Below, piece by piece: positions 54,945-64,000 of a stretch of DNA of 64,000 nt. The DNA lies in NCBI GenBank assembly GCA_030847615.1, contig JAUMIR010000001.1, positions 85,733,501 to 85,797,500 on the forward strand, read 5' to 3'. The position numbers and the translations under genes are program-made. Every line of letters starts with the position of its first letter. Within the stretch, counting starts at the first letter, position 1. This DNA is from Gambelia wislizenii. Its lineage: Eukaryota > Chordata > Lepidosauria > Squamata > Crotaphytidae. Below the pieces are notes generated by a model. That model was not told the origin of the DNA. It worked only from the letters and a program-made list of their open reading frames with translations, and did not search any database.

Positions 54945-55470
54945 GTTGCTGTAATCATGCAATACTACCGTCACGTAGTTATCACATGACCACAACTAGC
55001 ACTTTAACAATGGGATTTATCGTCCATGGTTTAGCATGGGCGAGATTTTGTTGGTTCTCACGAGAAGACACGAGTACACTTAAAAACACCCCAAACCCCT
55101 TAATTAAAAAAGTAAATCAACACATAAACACTTAAACAAACCTAAAAATGTGCAAACAAAATGAGGCAGTTCATTAAAAGAGCATCCTGTAGATTGTTTT
55201 GATGTTCTCACCTGGAAGTTTTCTCACTGGGAATGGGAAGGAGGGAAAGAGGTCCACTCATTCATGCTTTAATCCTGTGATTACAATGGGACATGTTTTC
55301 ACATGCTCTTCAAAACCATGAAATAGAGCTATTGACAGCTTGTCCCATCAATTAAAAGGGATGCACTATTGGCAGCTGGACCACACAGTAACCACAGGAG
55401 AACAATGACTTGTATGATAGTGGGAACCTGTTCATGCTACCATGACATCGTAATCATGCAATTATAGCCT
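54945..55470. repeat. Unclassified interspersed repeat, related to 16930-17460
   Basis: Ends contain tcgcatgttgctgtaatc on the left and, as reverse complement on the right, ttgcatgattacgatgtc, a possible weak terminal inverted repeat. The inner part shares ordered blocks with 16930-17460. Non-coding. Confidence 0.35.
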
Positions 55471-56445
55471 TACCTGATAAAGTCCAAGGTCATTAAGCAC
55501 TTACTTAATTTCCTCCCTGAAATTAGAGAGACTTGAAACACTTTAATTTGGGCTACATTTTGCCCTTGTCACTTGTTGATGAAATCACAATGGGAAACCA
55601 GTATTTTAGAAATGAAGTCCTATGAAAAAGACCACAGAGAACTGTTAAGGCTTATAAGGGTAGAGATGTTGTTTATAATTAGGGCTGACAGTTGCTCATA
55701 TCTTTAGAGCAGTTTTAGTAAAGGCCGAAATCAGCTGAAATAAATGTGTCTTAAAATATTCATGCACCAATGAATAATCTAGTCACAGCATGTCTAATAT
55801 ACAGATCACAAAGCAAGGAAATAACATAGGTATTATAACAAGGCATTCTGTCTTTTTATAGCAAGGCTGTGCAGATAATAGATTATTAAATAAACAATGA
55901 ATGATGATAAATGATCAGGCTCAGCAGTACATTTTTGGAAGTAAGGAGCTGTGGAACATTAAATCATCAGCTGAAGATGCAGAACCTAGAGACATGTAGC
56001 TTAATAACAGTTCTGAATAGATACTGCCCGTGGCCTTTTTCATATTTGAGTTTGAGGGATTTTCACTCTGGCAAATTAAGATCCTTGAGAAGTGAATTAA
56101 AATCTGACTTCCTGTTCATCTTTCCTTCTTATTCTGAATATGAACAATAGCTCAGGTAATATTATTCACTTGGCACTACCATTTTCTTTAGACTAATGGC
56201 TGAAAGGTGTTGAAACATGGCGCAGCTAAAGAAAAAGAAAATGTTTGCTTATTGTTAGCAGCAGCAGCAACAAAAACAAAAACAATCCTACCTCAACCTA
56301 ACCTGCTTCTGTACCACTTTCTGGTTTCTATGGGGCCAATTATCAATGAATATTAAAAACATAATAATAATTTAAGTGATATATACACAGACAATACAAT
56401 ACAACACTACAACTTATATATTAACTTGAACATCCAGTCACCCCC
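55471..56445. other. No gene seen
   Basis: AT-rich non-coding sequence without recognisable repeats. Confidence 0.45.
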
Positions 56446-57134
56446 TGTTTACACAGGATCAGCACCCTGTCCGGAAAGCAACTAGGTACCAGCAAAGTAT
56501 AAACAGCACTAGTCTGGGAAGGGAGCCAACTGTTAATTAGCTCACAGGAATGCAAACACAGTCCACAAGGTCAGAGGCTTACGGCAATCAGTCAGCGTGG
56601 TCCAAAGCAGTCCGAGGGTCAACAGGAGCAGGCAGCAGAGTAGTCAGGGACAGTCCAAGATCTAAACAGAGTCAAGGTAACAGAAGTCAAGATAACTGGA
56701 ATCTAGGCACTGAAGTCAGCAGGAAGCTTTCTCTAGGAAGATCAGTTGATCTCTGAAAAAGCCTCTATCACCTCTCCCAGCATATATAAAGCAATTAAGG
56801 CTTTGCCAGGTGTTTTTTAATGAGCAAGTTCTTCTCATAAATTTTCAGAGACTTCCTTTGAGCTTCCTTTTCAACTTGCTGCTGGGTATACGATGGTGGA
56901 GGTAAATCCCTCTCTTCTTCTTCATCCTTATCTGAATGGGCAGGACTCTCTGCTGGGACTGATGCCAACCCACTCAGACCAGGCTCTTCCTTTGCTCGAG
57001 CCTTTAGGTTGGCAGGGTTCCCTGCTGGTACAGGTATAGATAAACCTGTGCCAGGGTCCCTAGGGCCATTCCCTGCCATGTCCTCCTCCTCTTCCTCTGA
57101 CTGTATAGTTTCATCAGGCTCATGGGGCATGACA
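56446..57134 (-). repeat. Gypsy-type LTR
   Basis: On the minus strand it starts TGTCATGCCCCATGAGC at 57134 and ends GTGTAAACA at 56446, a TGT...ACA LTR of about 690 bp. A TATATA box lies at about 56788-56783. It sits downstream, in the same orientation, of the integrase remnant at 58650-59440, so it is probably the 3' LTR of that element. The 111-codon frame inside (57130-56795) is LTR sequence that happens to be open. Confidence 0.6.
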
Positions 57135-57592
57135 CTCCTGCAGTTTCACTCACCCGTAGTTGCAGGGGAAAGATGTCTCTAGGCGTCTGAAGGACCATAG
57201 AATTGCACTGGAGGTGGTATCTCTAGTCATTAGGAGATCCTCCAGCATGACTCTAAGGTCAGCTTCTGTCAGAAGGCACCCTCTCTAGGCATTTTCTAAG
57301 TCCTCCAGCATGATTCTATTGTATTCTATTGCAGTTCACTATTATACGCTGTTTCGCGTATCTGCCGTAAGTCCAGGAACATATGCCCTATGGATATGGG
57401 GGGTGACCTGTAGTAAATTCTAGATTAAATTGAACCCAAAGTTCCATGCATCCAATGAAGTGACAGCACAAGAGCTGACTGAAGGAGCATCCTGTACAGT
57501 ATGTGCTGCTCAGTAGTTCAGCAAGCAGCATTGGAAACAAATCTTCAAAGCCCTAAATAAAATACACAGTATAGATAAATGCATGAAATGAT
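57135..57592. other. Gypsy 3' untranslated remnant or unique DNA
   Basis: Lies between the LTR and a SINE. It contains a repeated phrase (tcctccagcatga near 57239 and 57302). No gene. Confidence 0.35.
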
Positions 57593-57859
57593 CCCTGGTG
57601 ATGCAGTAGTTAAATACCAGTACTGCAGCCTCAATGTTGTGAGTTCAATCTTGCAGGGCTCCAAGGTTGACTCAGCCTTCCATCCTTTTGTAGGTCAGTA
57701 AAATGAGTACCCAGCTTGTTGGGTGCAATTAGCTAACATGTTGTAAACTGCTTAGAGAGTGCCTAGCACTATAAAGCAGTGTAGAAGTGTAAGCGCTATA
57801 GCTAACAATTTGTAAGCTGCTCTGAGAGCCTTTGTGGCTGAACAGCGGGTTATAAATAC

Positions 57860-57860
<1 letters not shown>
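57593..57860 (+). repeat. Sauria-type tRNA SINE
   Basis: tRNA-related head (gatgcagtagttaaataccag, then gagttcaatctt as the B-box side) followed by the body phrases ggttgactcagccttcc, gtaaaatgagtacccagc and aattagctaacatgttgtaa. A second partial tail unit (ttgtaagctgctctgagag) precedes the microsatellite. Confidence 0.8.
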
Positions 57861-57919
<59 letters not shown>

Positions 57920-57921
57920 AA
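57861..57921 (+). repeat. (GAAA)n microsatellite, SINE tail
   Basis: About fifteen GAAA units directly after the SINE; it probably grew from the SINE tail. Confidence 0.9.
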
Positions 57922-58649
57922 TTAATTCCACTGTAAACAATTTACCCCTTTGTCCCCTCCTAAATACATACAGTAATTGAAAATCCTTCTACCTCATTCC
58001 TTGAGGAAAGAACCTAATCCTTATCTCTGACAGCTGCAGCTCCTTTTCTCTCCAACACTCTCTCCCTTTCTGAACTCAAGTAATAAGAAGAGCTTCTGTT
58101 TTAGAGTTTCCCCACCCACTGGACCAAACCAATAATTGACAGGAGTCATACTTCCATATTGGGACTCTCATAACACAGGTGAGACATTGCTTTCTATGCT
58201 CAGCTAGAAGTGAATTAAGCTTCAGTCCCAATCATTATTACTAAGCACAAGGGCCATGAATAATATTGTGCTGTAGAACAGGAGTTCCACAAGCAGTTAA
58301 TATAGTGCTATATTATCCAGCAATGTCAACCCTCATGATCAAGGTCTGATCATAATGTTATCTCAGAAGTCCCATTCAGCAACTTTAATTAGAATTTTTC
58401 TCTTTGCTGCTTTTGTCCCATAATTTTTTTCTGTTCACCATGGCCAGAGCACTACTGATTACTGATTAGTTCCATGTTGCCACTTTGAAGGGTTTAATTA
58501 ATATATTTACTCTCATTAATACATTTTACTTTTAGAAGAAAAATATTACAGTTTCACAATTTAAACAGCAAATGAATATGTAAAGAGATAAAGCCAGGGA
58601 ACTTTATCCAGGGAACAGAGACTGAGTTGCCCCAGGGAAGATGCAATTC
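57922..58649. other. No gene seen
   Basis: AT-rich non-coding sequence between the microsatellite and the Gypsy remnant, probably partly old Gypsy 3' sequence. Confidence 0.35.
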
Positions 58650-59440
58650 ATCTACAATGTGCTAGGTGCAGGTTCCCAGTTTCCCTGGACAGTGCTGGTG
58701 GAATTGCTGCACCAAGTCTGGAGTGTGGACATCTGAGGCATCTTCCCAAGACCGCTCCTCCAGCCCATATCCAGCCCAATCCACCAGGTATTCCAGGTGG
58801 CTATGATGATGGTGAATATCCATGATCTCAGCCACTTTGTACTCTTTCTCACCATCCACTATAATTGTGAGGGGGGGGGAGCCTCCGGGTCATGTAAAGG
58901 GTGGGCAGTAGTAGCCGGAGCCAGGAGGCACTGATGGAATAAAGGATGGATGTACAGGGATGAGGGAAGATGGAGCCGAAATGCAATGAGGTTGATCGAG
59001 GCCACAATGGGAAATGGAACTATGAACTGAGTGTCCAGTTTCTGGCTTGGTCGGCACAAGGGAAGATGTTTGGAGGACAGACAGACCTTACCCCCAACCT
59101 GAAGGGAGGGGATCCCAGTTGTCTCTAGGCATCAGCAAACCATTTCTAGGCCTCTTTGGACTGCTCAAGTTGCTCTTGGAGGACAGAATGTACTGCTTGT
59201 AGTCTGCTACTGACACTGAGGAGGGCATATAGCCAGTGGGGAAGAACCTGGGATAGTACCCTAATTCACAAAAAACAGAGCCTGTGGGGTAGATGAGTGT
59301 CGCAAATTATGTTTGTTATTTTATAAGCAAATTCAGCCAAGGGAATTTGGCCCAATTATCCCTCTGGTAATTCACATGGCGCTGGAGGTATTGTTCCAGG
59401 ATGGCATTGGTACATTCTGTTTCCCATCTGACTGCAGATA
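58650..59440 (-). pseudogene. Gypsy (chromodomain type) pol remnant: integrase end and chromodomain
   Basis: On the minus strand, 59430-59330 reads NAILEQYLQRHVNYQRDNWA (integrase), 59050-58900 reads KLDTQFIVPFPIVASIN and LPSSLYIHPLFHQCLL (the linker typical of these elements), and 58859-58662 reads EKEYKVAEIMDIHHHHSHLE, YLVDWAGYGLEERSWEDASD (a chromodomain with the conserved aromatic and Trp residues). Several frame breaks separate the parts. In chromodomain Gypsy elements this module steers integration to marked chromatin. Protease, reverse transcriptase and RNase H are missing. Confidence 0.8.
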
Positions 59441-60002
59441 GTATGCTGAGGATAGGAGAAGCTTAGCAGGTAGAAGACAGAACAGGGTATACCAGCACCA
59501 GGCTGTGAACTGGGGATCTCAATACAAGTTAGCTGTTGCAAAAGAAACTATCTGTGAAGTCCCACAGGTATTCAAGATAATAGTCATGGAGAAAATATCA
59601 TATGGGAGCCTAGGCAGGAAGTCTGAATATTTTGGACTTCCTGAACCAGACTTGTTTGGGAAGTATGTTTCTTGGGTTTTCATTGATTGAGAAACAGATA
59701 AATACTGTAACCATTATAAAAGCTGTCAGACTGCAGTAGGCAGGTGCAGACATCTACACTGAAGCTACAAACACTGCTGGCCAAATGTAACCTATAGAAT
59801 TAGTGAGAGCACTTTGAATATACAATACATTGGTTGAAATAGAATCCACCAAAAAAGTCAGACATACCCTCTGCACAGAGCGAGAGAGATGAAAATACTG
59901 TTTGAAACAATGCTTATAGCTATTCTGAAATATCAGAAATGTATCAGAAATACTGAAATGGTACTAAATACTGAAATTTATGTATATGCTCTAAATACCC
60001 TA
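59441..60002. other. No gene seen
   Basis: Non-coding, with no recognisable domain. Part may be decayed Gypsy pol. Confidence 0.35.
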
Positions 60003-60225
60003 AATGCACCAGATCCTGGCTGATCCTGGAAGCTGCCCAAGGTGGGCTCAACCCTAGTTAGTACTTGCATGGGAGAACATCAATGAATACTAGGTGCTGT
60101 AGGCTAGATTTCAGAGGAAGGAACCGACAAAATCACCTCTGAGTATTGCTAAGAAAACCCTAAGAAATTAGTGGGTTCACCATATGTCAACAGGCAACTT
60201 GAAGGCACAAACACACACATATATG
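60003..60225 (+). repeat. 5S-rRNA-derived SINE
   Basis: Head matches 5S rRNA in order (gatcctggaagctgcc, then gttagtacttgcatgggaga, then aggtgctgtaggct at the 5S 3' end), followed by the SINE-specific tail (ggaaggaaccgaca, gctaagaaaaccctaagaaa, caggcaacttgaaggcac). It keeps the region of the 5S internal promoter. Same family as the minus-strand copy at 6380. Confidence 0.85.
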
Positions 60226-60765
60226 TATATGTATATGCTCAGCAGATGAAATGTGAAATGTGTGATACTCATCTACTTCAAATATTATGTAAGCTGATGT
60301 TCCTACCACTGAAATGTTTTACAAGAACCATGTATAAGTATGGGGAAAGTTCTATAATTATAAGAAATATGCCTAGACTATAATGTCTGTGAATAAGGTG
60401 CCTAGATGGAAAGGCTTGTGTAATATGATGAAGTGCTACACAGAATGTGTAACTGCATGACTTAATGATCTATTTGATACATATATAATAGAATTATAAA
60501 AAAGCTGAACACCTATTCTTCTGTAATACACATTTCCTGAAATTAAAAAAAAAAATCTTGAAATATTCTTAAGGGGAATGCTGATGTTGGTCTGCCTACT
60601 ATAAAATACTGTTGTTTACAGTTTTGGAAGCCTGGATGACCAAAATGGTGAACTCTTAGGAACTGTATTAGCTAGATACAAATAGACAGGCATAAGGCAA
60701 AGAACCTGCAGTCCCTTACAATGGTGCCTTTTTCAGAAGGATTGTTATCTCCCATCATTCTGGGA

Positions 60766-60958
60766 CCCCTTCACACTTACAGTTACAGCACTGTGATTCC
60801 ACTTTAACGACCATGGCTTCATCCTATTGAATTCTGCGATTAGTAGTTTAGGGAGGCACTATGACCTCTCTGGGCGAGAATTCTAAATGCCCCTTCCTCA
60901 ACTGCAAATCCCAGGATTCCATAGGCTGGAACCATGACAGTTAAAGTGGAATCATAGT
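60766..60958. mobile_element. Palindromic hAT-like MITE
   Basis: Left text tgattccactttaacgacca pairs with right text gacagttaaagtggaatca. The inner parts (ttctgcgattagtagttt against aactgcaaatcccaggatt) pair more loosely. Related to the elements at 7626 and 30711. Confidence 0.6.
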
Positions 60959-61197
60959 ACAGTCAGGCCTCTGTATCCATGGTCTCTTTATCCATGCATT
61001 CAACCATCCACAGCTTGAAAATATTCCATTTTATTTTCCAAAAAGCAAATCTTGCTGTTTGCCATTTGATATAAGGGACACTATTTTATTATGCCATTTT
61101 ATATAATGGGATTTGAGCATCCATGGATTTTTGTATCCATGGGGGTAGTGGTGGTCCTAGAACCAAACCCCAGCAGATACCAAGGGCCAATTGTACT
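60959..61197. mobile_element. Tigger/pogo-like MITE
   Basis: Starts cagtcaggcctctgtatcca and ends ataccaagggccaattgta; the ends are imperfect inverted repeats, with TA on both sides as expected for mariner/pogo-type insertion. The inner phrases tttgagcatccatggat and aaccaaaccccagcagatac are typical of Tigger-derived MITEs. Confidence 0.65.
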
Positions 61198-61261
61198 AAA
61201 ATAACTGTGTAGTTTGAAAGGACCTACTGACTATAGTTGTTCTGGTTGATGGCATTTAATA

Positions 61262-61530
61262 TCCGGCAGGCCTTTCCTGAATTTTCCGGCAGGCCTTTCC
61301 TGAATAATTATCCCGGCCCAAGACTCAGCTGCCCTTTCTAGGCTATGATTGTATGTTTTATTTTTTTTCCTTCTAAGTTGTATATATATATTAATTAATG
61401 CATGTTTTTAATCCTTCGTAATTTAATATTATCTTAAGGGGTGGGCGGGCTAGGGTATTGTGAGTATGGGGTTTTTATATAGTAAGCCGCCCCGATTGCG
61501 TTGCGATTATTATTATTATTATTATTATCC
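61262..61530 (+). repeat. L2 3' end with duplicated 5' junction
   Basis: Matches the last 260 bases of the L2 at 24150 (ggcctttcctgaataa, then the AT-rich 3' UTR, the gtaagccgccccgattgc block and an ATT repeat at 61507-61529). The first 20 or so bases (ccggcaggcctttcctgaa) occur twice in tandem at the truncated 5' end. Confidence 0.8.
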
Positions 61531-62604
61531 AAGAACTTTCTGGAGGGGCACTTCTTTCCCATCCTTCTACTTAAATATTGAACCTCCTAATTGGCTGGAA
61601 AGGCATTTCATCTCTCAGCTCACTGGTATTGCCAGAATATTTCCTCTTGAAGCAGAGGAGTGAGGAAAGGAAAGAACCCATTACACTGTTTTATTTCCTG
61701 TCATAAGTCCCCACCATGCCTCCTTTCATAGTTTAAAATATTTCCTTTACCTTCTATTATCTGATAAAGCAGGCAGGCAGAAAGCTCTACTAGTATTGTG
61801 TCAAAAGCAAATATGCTCCTTTTCAAAGCACAGGTATTGTTTATTTATCATGTGTGACATGTGAGGTAATATATTATTCCTGCATGCCACAGAGAATAAT
61901 CTTATCCATCTCTACTAAGAAGTAAGTCCTACTAAGGAGAATGAGGTTGATTCCCTGGCAAGTGAGTATGGGACTGTGTTCCTAGTGTTTTGGATTATAT
62001 TCTCATTAAATATGATTCACTTTTTAAAAGAGTAAAGTTGAACATGGGATTTATCAGAGTAATGAAAACCATCTGACTGCCTGAGGCAGTTTCAAGCTCA
62101 AATAAAACAATCTCCTTTAGTATAAGAGAGTACCCTGATGTCTCTAACCTGTAAGAAAGAAGCAGTGTTTATGCTTCATCACTTGTTTTCTCTGTCGGGC
62201 AACCTGAAATTAGTTCTCTTAGGTTTGAGAATGAGTCTTTCAAGTCCTCTCAGGGGCATTTCTAAACATTGCCTTCGTTATAAGGGGATTTAATTTCTCT
62301 TTATATTCAAGGACAACATATTCATGTCCCATCTCAACAAACCTAGAAATGGGGCTAGATTGGCAGCTGGGAGGTGGCTGGACTGAGTCCTCCCCCACTC
62401 CCACCCCCCAAATGGATGCACAAAAGTGCTGGGAACGGTGGAGAAGACAAGAACAGCTGGGTTTGGTGGGGCTTTTTTGGCAGCTGTTGCTTGAGAGTGC
62501 TAACTAGTGGTTTACCAACAAGGAGTGGTAGCTGAAGCAACAGAATGTGTGTGGATTACTAATGGCTGCAGTCTGCCAGGGAAATCTAGTATTTAGAATG
62601 TGTT
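61531..62604. other. No gene seen
   Basis: Non-coding; ordinary AT-rich DNA with no terminal repeats. Confidence 0.45.
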
Positions 62605-63076
62605 TTTTAAAAAAATATTTTTTATTAGTTACAATTATTAGTTACAGTTCTTACATTTATGCTTTCTAATCCATAACAACTGGCCATCATCCATCTCATA
62701 AATACAAACATATATATGTATACATATACATACATACAAATATAAATCTCGTTATCTTGCATTGAATGATTACACATATATTTTATGAAATTTCTGATTC
62801 CAGAATATCTTTAAATTGTAACTCTATTTAATTTTTTAAAACATAAATCAAAGTTTCATAATCTCATTGTTGGTTGAATCATTATTTGGTATAACCTTCC
62901 TGTCTCTTCTTTTATCAGATGGGTCTTCATCTTTCTAATTTCTTTCTATTTCTGCTTAATTCTTTCTATCTATGTTTCTTTCATTCTTAAATTACCTTTT
63001 CTCACATAATTCTTATATTCTCTTATAACTTATTCATCTTTATATCTTTTAAGGCATTATATATCTTTTAAGGCAT
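62605..63076 (-). mobile_element. 5'-truncated L1 with 18-bp target duplication
   Basis: Flanked by tagtatttagaatgtgtt at 62587-62604 and 63077-63094. T-rich at the left edge, as expected for a minus-strand poly-A tail, followed by L1-type 3' UTR (attttttattagttacaa). Only 3' UTR remains. A 20-bp phrase (atatcttttaaggcatt) is doubled at the 5' junction. Confidence 0.85.
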
Positions 63077-64000
63077 TAGTATTTAGAATGTGTTCTAAGA
63101 CACCTTGGCAATAGTGCATAAAGAACAGCCAGGCTTCTTACATTTCTTTGATTCCCCCTTCATAACTAAAATGATAGAAAGAATGTTTGAGATCTAGAGG
63201 ATAGAAAGTGGGGTAATTAAAGTATTATTGGCTGAAAGTGGGGTCAGTCCTACCATTTGGCAGAAAGAGGTGACTGCCTTAGGTGTCAGATGCTGGATAG
63301 TGTGGAGGGGTAACCGGGGACAGCCTCCTGGTTCTCGGAGAACAGAGCAGCATGTCCTAGAGCAGTGCAACTTAAAAGTGGTGATCTATGCACCAGTGAT
63401 GGTCTGTGAGCTATTGGCTTTAGGTCTGAGTTTCCAGGAAAGAAAGAAACAGGTATATTTAATGGACACAAATAGTGCCAACCCCCTTTTTTTTGGGGGG
63501 GGACATTGCTCCTCCCCCATATCAAACATCTTAAGAAACACTGTCCTAGACACCCTGTCTGAATATCCTAGGTAAGCATGATGCCCTTAGGTTAGGTGAA
63601 AGACACTATCTCAACCATAGCAGCTGAAGTAAGAGTCAGTTGCCAGTGGATGCCCTTGGACTTAGAGTGGGGCATCGTCTTGTCCATTACTCTAGGCCAT
63701 AAAATGTCTTAGGATGGTCTTCAATCTCTCTGGCATTTCTAGTGACATGCTGACAGCCAGCTATTGCTAATGAAAAAAATTGCTCACAAGAGTGATCTAT
63801 GAGTGTATTTAGATTATTACAGGACCATCATTGATGGACTCATGAAAGATCATGATTTCACTCTTTAGAAATAGAAAAAAAATCAATATTCTGAGTTCAT
63901 TTTCCCAATATTATATTGCCCATGTGAGCAATATAATATTGCTCACCCCTTCCAGTCCCCCAATCCCCAGATTCACTTGACTGCTTCTATATGGTTGAAA
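63077..64000. other. No gene seen; short perfect inverted repeat near the end
   Basis: Non-coding. A perfect 14-bp inverted repeat (63906-63919 and 63928-63941) with an 8-base spacer is the only structure noted. The 115-codon frame at 63228-63575 has no domain. Confidence 0.45.

Overview
The window reads as nuclear DNA of a squamate reptile (lizard-like). The evidence is the repeat set: Sauria-type tRNA SINEs, 5S-rRNA-derived SINEs, CR1, L2, L1 and RTE-like LINEs, palindromic hAT-like MITEs, a PIF/Harbinger DNA transposon, DIRS-like, Penelope-like and chromodomain Gypsy remnants. None of this is bacterial: there are no operons, and the real genes have GT-AG introns and CpG-island promoters.

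Layout. 1-3.4 kb: the 5' end of a host gene on the minus strand, with two coding exons (2783-2731 and 1923-1694) inside a CpG island; everything left of 1694 is its next intron. I could not name the gene. 3.4-18.6 kb: non-coding DNA with short SINE, MITE, LTR, L1 and CR1 pieces, including a Penelope-type repeat with a hammerhead-ribozyme-like core near 16.06 kb. 18.6-24.15 kb: a plus-strand L2 split by a young minus-strand CR1 whose endonuclease-RT frame is uninterrupted. 25.5-31.1 kb: an LTR, a deleted DIRS-like unit with its own CCAAT/TATA promoter, and an L1 split by a MITE.

31.1-51.5 kb is the most interesting part, a deeply nested stack. An old L2-like LINE was hit by a MITE; the MITE by a Harbinger transposon (31485-46104, 3-bp target duplication); the Harbinger by a full-length RTE-like LINE (32153-37017, 10-bp duplication) and by a full-length L2 (about 41783-45270); and the RTE-like LINE by an L1 (32518-33374, 22-bp duplication). 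The Harbinger carries three genes: a plus-strand Myb/SANT gene with three exons (31851-38566), a second, diverged Myb/SANT gene on the minus strand (40198-39222), and the split DDE transposase (45710-40690). Removing the inserted LINE leaves the first Myb/SANT gene in frame from start to stop. In known two-gene Harbingers a Myb-like protein helps bring the transposase to the nucleus and the element ends; here two such proteins may share or divide that job.

51.5-64 kb: older debris, including an L1 piece, a palindromic MITE, a 176-bp tandem duplication, a Gypsy LTR with integrase-chromodomain remnants, SINEs, a Tigger-like MITE, a short L2 tail and an L1 with an 18-bp target duplication.

Two features stand out beyond the nesting. 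Both long CR1 copies end in a 5' foldback (inverted duplications of 70 and 59 bp around short loops). In addition, every L1 and every CR1 piece I found lies on the minus strand while nearly all L2 pieces lie on the plus strand.
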